The position numbers and the translations under genes were made by a program. 54,107 bases of DNA, taken from the NCBI GenBank assembly GCA_903927645.1, contig CAIYNX010000158.1:1-54107 (forward strand), written 5' to 3'. The notes below the pieces were generated by a model. It was not told the origin of the DNA. It saw only the letters and a list, made by a program, of their open reading frames with translations, and made no database searches. Shown piece by piece: positions 36,695 through 44,201 of the stretch. Position 1 is the first letter of the stretch. The number at the start of each line of letters is the position of its first letter. The stretch comes from an uncultured Mucilaginibacter sp. (GTDB taxonomy: Bacteria > Bacteroidota > Bacteroidia > Sphingobacteriales > Sphingobacteriaceae).

Positions 36695-37456
36695 ATGTTA
36701 ACAAAAACAGAACTTAGCAATTATTGTAATGAGGCTAGGGAGAATTATCTCCCTCATATTTCTATTGACTGTGTTGTTTTTGGTTTTCATGAGGGAATGT
36801 TAAAAGTGTTATTGCTTGAGACAAAAAATCAAGAAGAATATTACCTACCCGGTGGCTTTTTACAAAAAACAGAGCCTATTGAAAATGGTGCTAATAGAAT
36901 ATTGAAGGAACGCACTGGTTTGGACGATATCTTTTTACAACAATTTCATGTTTTTGGTGATCCGGATAGATCGAAACAACATTTTGATATGTATAAAGAA
37001 ATGTTACCCGAAAACGAGAATTGGTTTACAAACAGATTCTTAACGATAGGGTATTATGCTTTGGTTGACTTTTTTGATGTAAACCCAAGTCCAGACCAGT
37101 TTTCAGTTTCGTGTAACTGGGTTGATTTAAACCAATTGCCAAGATTAGGCTTGGATCATGCCGATATTATAAATACAGCTCTAGCAACTTTACGTGTTCA
37201 ATTAAATTATCAGCCAATTGGTTACAATTTGATGCCAAAGCTATTTACCATGCCCGAGCTTCAAAAACTATATGAAACTATACTTGGTAAAAAGCTTGAC
37301 CGAAGAAATTTTCAAAGGCGAATGCTCGGATATGGAATTTTAAATAAGGCAGAAGAAACAAGAAAAGGTGGAGCACATAAAGCACCCTACCTTTACTCGT
37401 TTGATCTGGGAAATTACCAAGCAGCTCTTAAAGAAGGTTTAAAAGGAGGCTGGTAA
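36695..37456 (+). CDS. NUDIX-domain plus winged-helix transcriptional regulator (NrtR/AraR type)
   Basis: 253 residues. Residues ~22-165 are a NUDIX fold; ~170-253 resemble the winged helix of NrtR-family regulators (KLFTMPELQKLYETIL, RRNFQRRMLGYGIL). The NUDIX box spans 54-76: GFLQKTE fits, but the catalytic REUxEExGU reads RILKERTGL, losing two acidic residues, so hydrolysis is unlikely and ligand sensing is likely. Bacteroidota AraR, an arabinose-responsive regulator, is a known example of this design. It is divergent from BglX at the head of the glycan locus, making it the natural candidate regulator; the ligand is unknown. Confidence 0.88.
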   Translation: MLTKTELSNYCNEARENYLPHISIDCVVFGFHEGMLKVLLLETKNQEEYYLPGGFLQKTEPIENGANRILKERTGLDDIFLQQFHVFGDPDRSKQHFDMYKEMLPENENWFTNRFLTIGYYALVDFFDVNPSPDQFSVSCNWVDLNQLPRLGLDHADIINTALATLRVQLNYQPIGYNLMPKLFTMPELQKLYETILGKKLDRRNFQRRMLGYGILNKAEETRKGGAHKAPYLYSFDLGNYQAALKEGLKGGW

Positions 37457-37476
37457 TAAATTCAACCTATTCCTTA

Positions 37477-37860
37477 TTAATTCATAGAGTGTAATGATAC
37501 TCCATTTCCTTCGGTGTCAATAAACGAAGCCATATAACCATTTTCTTCGTTTATTAATGTTTTAGGCATTATAATTTTCCCGCCTGCTGCTTCAACTTTG
37601 TTCAAGGCATTATTTAAATCAGGGTTGCCGTTTAAATATATTTTTGCTCCATCCATACTAGGTTTATGATATGGGCCTTGCACTAAACTGCCTGATACTT
37701 TTCCATTCATATTTTCGGAAGGGAAAAAGGCCATTTGCATACCCATCATTTCAACTTCATACATTTGGATGGAGAAAACCTCCTCATAAAATTTTTTAGC
37801 TCTCGAAATATCCGATACAGCTATTTCGAACCAATTTAAAGCATTTGTTGTTGCATCCAT
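37477..37860 (-). CDS. VOC-family (glyoxalase/bleomycin-resistance-like) protein
   Basis: 127-residue single-module VOC protein. It starts with LNWFEIAVSDISRAKKFYEEVF and ends with MASFIDTEGNGVSLHS, the typical paired beta-alpha-beta-beta-beta motifs. A Met-rich strand (EVEMMGMQMAFF) and VSGSLVQGP fill the middle. Members are small cytosolic metal enzymes or binding proteins; the exact reaction cannot be assigned. It converges on the NUDIX regulator gene with a 20-bp gap. Confidence 0.85.
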   Translation of the reverse strand: MDATTNALNWFEIAVSDISRAKKFYEEVFSIQMYEVEMMGMQMAFFPSENMNGKVSGSLVQGPYHKPSMDGAKIYLNGNPDLNNALNKVEAAGGKIIMPKTLINEENGYMASFIDTEGNGVSLHSMN

Positions 37861-38052
37861 AATTTTAAGTTTTTAATTGTTTTATAAACTTATTAAAACT
37901 ATGTTACGATTAGATTATTAAAAAATGAATTAATTATTTAAAAATTTCACAGTATGGATTCAAAAACTTTTTCAATTCCCTGTAAAATATTGCATAATAG
38001 GGTACGCAATTACCAACCGTTTCATATCTTCCCAAATTATTAAATTTTCAAT

Positions 38053-39312
38053 ATGAATCGGAGTGGTATTTTTATAGTATTTTTTATTTTCATAGTTATT
38101 AGTCTGTTGCTCGATTGGTATGTTTTTTCGGGTTTAAAAACAATAACCAATACGTGGCAAATTAATAGTTTAAGGCTATTTGTTAATTGGGGTTATTTTG
38201 TCTTTTCATTAGGTATTATAGCCTTATTTCTGTTCGCCATGAGCGGATTCAAGCCTTCCAAAGGTATTTCTACCTTTCAAAGCTGGATACTAAGTATATT
38301 TTTGGGGCTTTTAATTACAAAAATTGTAGTCATCATAATTTTATTTTTAGGCGATGTTGGACAATTTATTTATAATTTGGTAAATAAAATTCGACCAGAT
38401 AATGAATTAATATCCAACACGATTATTAACGGTAGAAGAAAGTTTATAAGTGAAATAGCCTTTATGGTGGCAGCGATTCCTTTAGGCGGAACAATATATG
38501 CAATGCTTAAAGGTAAGTATGATTATAAGGTTCATCGCCAGACTATCTATTTTGATGATTTACCAATAGTTTTTGATGGTTTTACCATTACCCAATTATC
38601 TGATATTCATTCGGGCAGCTTTGACAATACTACGGCTATGCAACGAGGTATAGATTTGGCCAAAGCTCAGAAAAGCGACCTTTTTGTTTTTACCGGCGAT
38701 TTGGTGAATAACTTTGCATGGGAAATAGAACCATATATTGACAGATTTAAGGAAATAAAAGCGCCTTTTGGTCAGTTTTCAATATTAGGCAATCATGATT
38801 ATGGTGATTATGCTGAATGGCCCAATGAAATAGAAAAAACGGCCAACCTTGAAAAACTTAAACAACATCATAAATCATTAGCATATCGTTTGCTTTTGGA
38901 CGAAAATATTACTTTAGAAAAAAACGGACAAAAAATATCCCTTATTGGTGTTCAAAACTGGGGTAATGGGTTTAAGCAATTAGGAAATCTGGATAAAGCA
39001 TTAAATGGCGTTGATAAAGATGCATTCAAAATTCTTTTATCACATGATCCTACACATTGGGAAGAAAAAGTAAAAAACCATCCGGTAAAAGTTCATTTAA
39101 CACTTTCGGGTCATACCCACGGAGCGCAGTTTGGTATAGAAATTCCAGGTTTTAAATGGAGTCCGGTAAAATATAGGTACCCGGATTGGGCAGGTTTAGC
39201 AAATGAAAATGGCAGGTATCTTTATATAAATAGGGGTTTTGGCTTTTTAGGATTTTCTGGACGTTTGGGTATATGGCCCGAAATTACGGTATTAACGGTA
39301 AAAAAAGCATGA
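38053..39312 (+). CDS. Membrane-anchored calcineurin-like metallophosphoesterase
   Basis: About four N-terminal membrane helices (residues 1-155) precede a cytosolic or periplasmic metallophosphoesterase domain with all five motifs: LSDIHSG (D-x-H), FTGDLVNN (GD), LGNHDYGD (GNHD), LLSHDPTHW and SGHTHGAQFG. 419 residues. It resembles YaeI/YkuE-type enzymes, which act on lipid phosphates such as UDP-diacylglucosamine, but the substrate here is not determined. Single gene; the start ATG is the first before the first hydrophobic helix. Confidence 0.92.
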   Translation: MNRSGIFIVFFIFIVISLLLDWYVFSGLKTITNTWQINSLRLFVNWGYFVFSLGIIALFLFAMSGFKPSKGISTFQSWILSIFLGLLITKIVVIIILFLGDVGQFIYNLVNKIRPDNELISNTIINGRRKFISEIAFMVAAIPLGGTIYAMLKGKYDYKVHRQTIYFDDLPIVFDGFTITQLSDIHSGSFDNTTAMQRGIDLAKAQKSDLFVFTGDLVNNFAWEIEPYIDRFKEIKAPFGQFSILGNHDYGDYAEWPNEIEKTANLEKLKQHHKSLAYRLLLDENITLEKNGQKISLIGVQNWGNGFKQLGNLDKALNGVDKDAFKILLSHDPTHWEEKVKNHPVKVHLTLSGHTHGAQFGIEIPGFKWSPVKYRYPDWAGLANENGRYLYINRGFGFLGFSGRLGIWPEITVLTVKKA

Positions 39313-39404
39313 TTTATTTTTTATTATTGCAATGTTTCCATTACTAAATAAAAAAGGCCATTTAGGTACAATAGAAAATTAGCAATGAAAATTATAAAGC
39401 TATT

Positions 39405-40370
39405 ATGCCATTAAAATCTCAAAAAACAGCCTCAAAACTCTTAATAATCATTGCTTTTGCTACCGTTTACATTGTTTGGGGCTCCACTTATTTTTTTATA
39501 GGTATGGCTGAACAAGGTGGATTTGCTCCTTTTTTATTAGGAGCTGTAAGATTTATTCTTGCAGGTGTATTGTTAATTATTTGGAGTGCTATAAGAGGCG
39601 AAAAGATTTTTGTTTGGAAAAACATATTTCATGCTTCAATAAGCGGTGTTTTGTTACTTTTTGTTGCTACTGGCATTGTAATTTGGACAGAGCAAACCTT
39701 GCCTAGCGCAATGGTAGCCATTTTGGTTTCCTCTTCGCCCATTTGGTTTGTTTTAATTGATAAGAGCCATTGGGCCATCAATTTTAAGAGCAGATCAACC
39801 ATTTTGGGTTTAATTATAGGTTTTGGTGGAGTAATTGTATTGTTTAGCGAACAAATAGGTGATATTTTTTCAAAAAACTCGGGAGAGTCAAAATTACCGT
39901 GGATGCTTTTGTTGGTGTTTGGTACTATTGCATGGTCGTGCGGGTCATTATATTCAAAATATAAATTAACATCAGGCGCTGCACAAGTAAATACATCCTG
40001 GCAAATGATAGCAGCAGGTTTTGCATTTATACCGGGCGTGTTTTTACACCACGAATTGAATAATTTCAAAATAGAAAATATCCATACAAATAGTTGGATT
40101 GCACTATGGTATTTGGTATTATTTGGTTCGTTGGCTGCATTTAGTGCATATGTATGGCTTTTACAGGTTTGTACCGCAACACAGGTGAGTACCTATGCCT
40201 ATGTTAACCCGGTTATTGCGGTTATTTTAGGAATTTTATTCGCCCATGAACATATTTCAATTGTTCAAATTACAGGTCTTTTCATTATTCTAGGAAGTGT
40301 TTTATTAATAAACCTTGCAAAGTACCACCAGCAACAACAAAATAAAAAAACAAGATTTATTCAAAATTAA
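39405..40370 (+). CDS. EamA/DMT-family transporter (YedA-like)
   Basis: Ten-helix inner-membrane exporter with two EamA repeats in 321 residues. Landmarks are TVYIVWGSTYFFIG at the first helix, ILVSSSPIWFVLID ending repeat one and AYVNPVIAVILGILFAHEH in repeat two, which match the YedA/RhaT-like subgroup. The C-terminus is short and basic. Metabolite efflux is the family role; the substrate is unknown. Start at 39405 (MPLKSQKTASKLL) gives a short cytosolic lead before helix one. Confidence 0.93.
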   Translation: MPLKSQKTASKLLIIIAFATVYIVWGSTYFFIGMAEQGGFAPFLLGAVRFILAGVLLIIWSAIRGEKIFVWKNIFHASISGVLLLFVATGIVIWTEQTLPSAMVAILVSSSPIWFVLIDKSHWAINFKSRSTILGLIIGFGGVIVLFSEQIGDIFSKNSGESKLPWMLLLVFGTIAWSCGSLYSKYKLTSGAAQVNTSWQMIAAGFAFIPGVFLHHELNNFKIENIHTNSWIALWYLVLFGSLAAFSAYVWLLQVCTATQVSTYAYVNPVIAVILGILFAHEHISIVQITGLFIILGSVLLINLAKYHQQQQNKKTRFIQN

Positions 40371-40494
40371 TTAATCAAATAAGGAAAGTCATCACCTACT
40401 AATTTGTCATTTAATATGATAAGTTATATTTCTTTTTTAAATAATTGACTTATATTTAGCCAATTAAAAACTTATAACTCAGTCAAAAAAAAAT

Positions 40495-40911
40495 ATGGCA
40501 GAAAATAAAACATGGCACCAACACCATAAAGATTCATTAGATTTTGGACAACGCCTCGCAGATTCTGTTGCCAATGGTATGGGCTCCTGGAGGTTTATTA
40601 TTATTCAAAGTATTATTGTTGCCTTATGGATGATAGCTAATGTGGTTGGGTTTATTTACCATTGGGATGTTTACCCATTCATTTTACTAAACTTATTGTT
40701 TTCAACGCAAGCTGCCTATGCGGCGCCCATCATCATGATGGCGCAAAACAGGCAAAATGAAAGAGATAGATCCCATGCCGATGCCGACTTTAAAACAAAT
40801 GTTGAAGCAAAAAAAGAAATTGAAGAATTGATCCGTAAATTAAATTCAATTGAAGTGGATAAGCTAGATAAAATTCTAGAGATATTACAAAAATCAGAAA
40901 ATGGAAAATAG
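40495..40911 (+). CDS. DUF1003 family membrane protein
   Basis: 138 residues with two membrane helices in a hairpin (about 33-55 and 62-84) joined by a short loop YHWDVYPFILLN, and a C-terminal charged coiled-coil tail (EAKKEIEELIRKLN). The segments DSVANGMGSWRFIIIQ and AAPIIMMAQNRQNERDR are the DUF1003 signature. Function is not established. A TATATTTA element at 40451-40458, near the -7 consensus, could drive it. Confidence 0.9.
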   Translation: MAENKTWHQHHKDSLDFGQRLADSVANGMGSWRFIIIQSIIVALWMIANVVGFIYHWDVYPFILLNLLFSTQAAYAAPIIMMAQNRQNERDRSHADADFKTNVEAKKEIEELIRKLNSIEVDKLDKILEILQKSENGK

Positions 40912-40958
40912 GTCTCGTCATTAGGCTTGTGTAATATCCACAAATATTTAGTTTTAAT

Positions 40959-40966
40959 TACCTTTG
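40959..40966 (+). promoter_or_regulatory. -7 promoter element TACCTTTG immediately before the flippase-like gene
   Basis: Exact TAnnTTTG match ending only 6 nt before the ATG at 40973. If used, transcription would start at or within a few bases of the start codon, giving a leaderless or nearly leaderless mRNA. No -33 TTTG is clear. Confidence 0.5.
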
Positions 40967-40972
40967 CTGTAA

Positions 40973-41905
40973 ATGACAAAAATAGAAGACGCAATAGTAA
41001 ATGAGGTTGAAGAGGAAGTTCATCCGAAAACAATAAAAGCAAAAATTTGGGAAATCACAAAAACCGTATTAAAAATTGCGGTTACAGCTGTTTTACTTTA
41101 TATTGTTTATAAAAAAGTACCGTTTGCCGATGTAAAATACAGGCTCATACATGCCAATTATTGGTGGATGCTAGCTGCTTTGCTCAGTTTTTTTATTTCA
41201 ATAGTAATTTCTTCATGGAGGTTGTTGAGCTTTTTTAAATCAATAAACCTCAATTTATCCGCGAAATTTAATTTCAGATTATACCTACTCGGTCTGTTTT
41301 ACAATTTTTTATTACCCGGCGGTATTGGTGGCGATGGTTATAAAATTTATTTACTCAATAAAACCTATAAACTCCCCGCCAAGAAAGTTTTTTGGGCAAT
41401 AATGTTTGATAGGTTGAGTGGATTATGGGCCATTGGTTTTATTATTGTTGGCTTAATTTTCTTAATACCACAAATTGATATTCATTTAGGTATCCCATTA
41501 TCCATATTCATAATCGGCTCCTTAATTTATTACTTGGTTGCCTATAAATTTTTTAAAGAATATACCAAACACTTTTTTGAAGCTCATTTAAAAGCCTTAC
41601 TCGTTCAGACGTTTCAAGTTTTATCAATTGTTTTTATTTTGATCGGACAAAATTTTCATAGTAAGTTTTCTCCATACCTATTATCTTACTTAATTTCATC
41701 ACTTGCTACAATTATTCCTATAAGTGTTGGTGGTGCAGGTATTCGGGAAACAGTTTTTACACAACTTACTAAAGTTTTCCCGATGGATAAAACCCTCGCA
41801 GTTTTTCTACCAGGAAGTTTTTATTTTATATCGTTAATAGTAGCCCTTTTTGGTGTTTATTATGTTTTGCGACCAAGTAGGTTAGAAAAAGGCTTAACCA
41901 ATTAA
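40973..41905 (+). CDS. Lysylphosphatidylglycerol synthase TM-region/flippase-like membrane protein
   Basis: 310-residue polytopic protein of the LPG_synthase_TM (PF03706, UPF0104) family, with about seven or eight helices and the diagnostic LYLLGLFYNFLLPGGIGGDGYKIYLL and IIPISVGGAGIRETVFTQL. The aminoacyl-transferase domain of MprF is absent, so it is not a complete LPG synthase. Such stand-alone proteins are often linked to lipid or glycolipid translocation. The first ~25 residues are acidic and soluble. It follows DUF1003 by 61 bp but seems to have its own promoter. Confidence 0.9.
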   Translation: MTKIEDAIVNEVEEEVHPKTIKAKIWEITKTVLKIAVTAVLLYIVYKKVPFADVKYRLIHANYWWMLAALLSFFISIVISSWRLLSFFKSINLNLSAKFNFRLYLLGLFYNFLLPGGIGGDGYKIYLLNKTYKLPAKKVFWAIMFDRLSGLWAIGFIIVGLIFLIPQIDIHLGIPLSIFIIGSLIYYLVAYKFFKEYTKHFFEAHLKALLVQTFQVLSIVFILIGQNFHSKFSPYLLSYLISSLATIIPISVGGAGIRETVFTQLTKVFPMDKTLAVFLPGSFYFISLIVALFGVYYVLRPSRLEKGLTN

Positions 41906-41982
41906 AAAAAGGATAGTATTGATATTCTATTTTCATTTAATAAGCATTTAAAATTTAATTTGAGATAGGCCACACAATTAAA

Positions 41983-42014
41983 TTATGATTAGTTTAGCTA
42001 AATTAAAATCATAA
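41983..42014. promoter_or_regulatory. Inverted repeat upstream of the SDR gene
   Basis: TTATGATT and AATCATAA are exact reverse complements flanking an inner TTTAGCTAAA palindrome. It lies 31 bp before the SDR ATG and 78 bp after the flippase-like stop. It could be an operator or a weak terminator for the upstream gene (AAATAATCTTTTT follows). Confidence 0.4.
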
Positions 42015-42044
42015 AAATAATCTTTTTAGGGCTTTAAAACCATT

Positions 42045-42749
42045 ATGAATATTTTAATTACAGGAGCAAGTAGCGGGGTTGGTTTTGAAGCCGCGCTCGA
42101 GTTAATTTTAAGCGGAAACCATAAGGTTTTGGCTTTAGCCCGTTCAAAAGAAAATTTAGAACGCTTGCTTGATATTGCCCATGGCCTTAACCCAAATGCA
42201 AATATATTCGCCCTTACTTTTGATATTGTACATGATGATTATGATGGCTTGCAAAAATTTATTCAAGTGCATTTTGAAAATACAGTGGATGTATTAATAA
42301 ATAATGCCGGGGTTTTAATAAACAAACCATTCCAAAAATTATTGGAAATGGATTTTGTTGAAATGCTACAAAGTAATTTTATTGGTCATGTAAGGATGAT
42401 ACAAGGCATAGTAGACTTAATGCCTAAAGGATCACATATTTTAAATATTGGAAGTATGGGTGGGTTTCAAGGTAGTGCTAAATTTTTAGGTTTATCCGCA
42501 TATTCTGCAAGTAAAGCCGCGTTACATAACCTTACTGAATGTTTGGCTCATGAGTTAGAGGAGAAAGAAATTAAGGTAAACTGTTTGGCTTTAGGCTCTG
42601 CACAAACAGAAATGTTAGAAAAAGCATTTCCGGGTTATCAATCACCAATAATGGCTTTTGAGATGGGCAAATACATTGCTGATTTTGCAGTAACCGGACA
42701 TCGTTTTTTCAATGGTAAAATTTTGCCTGTGGCGCTTTCTACGCCATAA
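42045..42749 (+). CDS. Short-chain dehydrogenase/reductase
   Basis: NAD(P)-dependent oxidoreductase with a Rossmann fold: ITGASSGVGFEAALEL (TGxxxGxG dinucleotide site), LINNAGVL (NNAG), a Ser in NIGSMGG and YSASKAALHN (YxxxK). The first beta strand begins at residue 2, so the start is sound. At 234 residues it is compact, lacking part of the C-terminal substrate loop found in 250-residue members. Substrate unknown; the neighbours give no pathway clue. Confidence 0.92.
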   Translation: MNILITGASSGVGFEAALELILSGNHKVLALARSKENLERLLDIAHGLNPNANIFALTFDIVHDDYDGLQKFIQVHFENTVDVLINNAGVLINKPFQKLLEMDFVEMLQSNFIGHVRMIQGIVDLMPKGSHILNIGSMGGFQGSAKFLGLSAYSASKAALHNLTECLAHELEEKEIKVNCLALGSAQTEMLEKAFPGYQSPIMAFEMGKYIADFAVTGHRFFNGKILPVALSTP

Positions 42750-43260
42750 ACTGTTAAATTAAAATTTTAGGTTTCGAAATCCTTCATACAAGTAAATTGA
42801 ATTTAATATAGAAACTAAACTGTTCTTATTCAATTTACCTTACTAACCCCTTGAAAAAGGATTATTCCTTAGCCTTTTATTCATTTTAAGTATCCAATTA
42901 AATTTCCGTTACTTATTTGTTGATTTTAAACTGAATAGAATAAATGCCAAAGGTTTTATTAGCCAAGGCTTCCATCAGTTAATAAATCAATGGATTTAAT
43001 AGTAACTACTTATATCATATTAATGACATTTACCTTTTCTTATTCAATTACCCAAAATGTATTTTTTTTTAATTAATTGAATTTGTTAATAACAAAAGGT
43101 TATAGTTTGGGTATATTAGAAGAGAGGTAAACTTACATTTATCATATTCATGAAAAAAAGAATTTTTCAATAAGCTTTCACATGTATTTAAAAACCTTGT
43201 TCCAAATAATGTTATCCAAACTATAGCCTTGTTTTTTTTAATTTTATAATTTAATGAGGT
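42750..43260. other. 511-bp intergenic region with several inverted repeats
   Basis: No protein gene is supported. It contains GTAAATTGAAT/ATTCAATTTAC (42792-42802 and 42828-42838, exact), a second TTCTTATTCAATT copy near 43036, and the structured element at 43091-43240. The region is longer than any other gap on this side of the window and is the best place for a non-coding RNA or a miniature element. Confidence 0.5.
43091..43240 (+). other. Candidate structured RNA or MITE-like element
   Basis: AACAA plus GGTTATAGTTTGG (43091-43110) pair with CCAAACTATAGCC plus TTGTT (43216-43233): 18 pairs including one G-U, with a 2-nt bulge. Inside is a second hairpin, TGAAAAA/TTTTTCA (43151-43169, 5-nt loop). 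The right arm runs into eight T residues on the plus strand. This fits either a small RNA with a terminator-like end or a ~145-bp miniature element with terminal inverted repeats. Confidence 0.4.
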
Positions 43261-43602
43261 TTAAGAAGCTTTGCCGTTTAATTTCAAAAACTCATTTACA
43301 ATAATTTCAGTAGCATAATGTTTAAATCCATCCTTATCAACATAATTCCGGTTAGCCAATTTGCCTTCAATAACAATTTCATCACCCTTTTTTAAATAGT
43401 TTTCTGCTAGGGTGGCTTTTTCGCCCCAAATAATCAAATTATGCCATTGGGTTTCAACTATTCTTTCCCCTTTATCGTTCTTAAACCTTTCATTGGTTGC
43501 TAATGAGAATCGGGCTAATTTTTTATTGCCATCAAATGTTTTTACTTCCGGATCCATTCCAAGATTGCCTACAAGGCGTACACTGTTTCTTAATGAGTTC
43601 AT
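43261..43602 (-). CDS. ssb: Single-stranded DNA-binding protein, short form without acidic tail
   Basis: 113-residue OB-fold protein: VRLVGNLGMDPEVKTF, ARFSLATNE, ETQWHNLIIWGEKATLAENYLKKGDEIVIEGKL and NRNYVDKDG are standard SSB strands. It ends right after the OB fold (NEFLKLNGKAS) and has no Gly/Pro linker and no DDDIPF-type acidic tip, which in replicative SSBs recruits partners. It is thus probably a secondary SSB rather than the main one. On the minus strand a CACCTTTG sequence (43638-43645) one base from the -7 consensus lies ~36 nt upstream. Confidence 0.93.
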   Translation of the reverse strand: MNSLRNSVRLVGNLGMDPEVKTFDGNKKLARFSLATNERFKNDKGERIVETQWHNLIIWGEKATLAENYLKKGDEIVIEGKLANRNYVDKDGFKHYATEIIVNEFLKLNGKAS

Positions 43603-43674
43603 GATACTAAAATTTAATTTTTCGTTTGTATTAATATCCCAAAGGTGGTGTTTGTATGAATATTAATCGGTTTT

Positions 43675-43720
43675 TAAGCGATTATAAGCGATAATTTCCA
43701 TTTGTAAGCGTTTGCAAACG
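43675..43720. promoter_or_regulatory. Phased TAAGCG repeats and a 12-bp palindrome
   Basis: TAAGCG occurs at 43675, 43685 and 43705, that is with 10-bp and 20-bp spacing, so all copies face the same side of the helix. The last copy runs into the perfect palindrome CGTTTGCAAACG (43709-43720). The cluster lies between the divergent ssb and zinc-ribbon genes and overlaps the -33 element TTTG (43711-43714) of the latter, as a repressor or activator site would. Confidence 0.55.
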
Positions 43721-43740
43721 GATAAAATTTTATACCTTTA
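43711..43740 (+). promoter_or_regulatory. Promoter of the zinc-ribbon gene
   Basis: TTTG (43711-43714), an 18-bp spacer and TACCTTTA (43733-43740) match the Bacteroidota -33/-7 consensus except for one base. The ATG at 43745 follows after 4 nt, so the transcript would be leaderless or nearly so. Confidence 0.55.
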
Positions 43741-43744
43741 AGCA

Positions 43745-44101
43745 ATGAACCAGCAAAAACTTTGTCTCGATTGTGGAACCATATTACATGGAAGAGCAGA
43801 TAAGAAATTCTGTAATGACCTTTGCCGCAATAACTATAACAACCAACTTAATAGCGCTAGCTATAACATTGTGCGAAATATTAATAATATTTTACGCAAA
43901 AACCGCAGAATTTTGGAAGAATTGAACCCCGGCGGTAAAACAAAAACCAATCGTAAAAAAATGATTCAAAAAGGTTATGATTTTGATTACCATACGCGAA
44001 CCTATGTAACTCAAAATGGTAAAACGTATTTTTTTTGCTATGAATATGGTTATCTTGATTTAGAAAATGATGAAGTTTTGTTGGTTAAAAGGGAAGATTA
44101 A
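43745..44101 (+). CDS. Small basic zinc-finger protein, function unknown
   Basis: 118 residues. The N-terminus has a Cys4 zinc finger, CLDC (C7, C10) and CNDLC (C23, C27), with spacing C-x2-C-x12-C-x3-C. A basic segment follows (KNRRILEELNP, KTKTNRKKM), then a small beta-rich end (YDFDYHTRTYVTQNGKTYFFCYEYGYLDLEND). The basic character and zinc site suggest nucleic-acid binding. It is divergent from ssb and shares its control region, so a DNA-related role is possible. I do not recognise a named family. Confidence 0.78.
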   Translation: MNQQKLCLDCGTILHGRADKKFCNDLCRNNYNNQLNSASYNIVRNINNILRKNRRILEELNPGGKTKTNRKKMIQKGYDFDYHTRTYVTQNGKTYFFCYEYGYLDLENDEVLLVKRED

Positions 44102-44187
44102 TACCTGATTTTCTTAGAGTTGATTTAAATTATATATAATTTTATGAAACTATGACCTAAATCAATTATACAAATAGTCCAAAAAAG

Positions 44188-44195
44188 TATATTTG
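44188..44195 (+). promoter_or_regulatory. -7 promoter element TATATTTG 6 nt before the start codon
   Basis: Exact TAnnTTTG match ending at 44195, with the ATG of the MBL/rhodanese gene at 44202. The predicted transcription start falls on or next to the start codon. No -33 TTTG is clear at the usual distance. Confidence 0.5.
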
Positions 44196-44201
44196 CATCC
44201 A

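Noticed and set aside
44193..44201. TTG start for the MBL/rhodanese protein
   Set aside because: The TTG is part of the TATATTTG promoter element; the ATG at 44202 gives the expected N-terminus.
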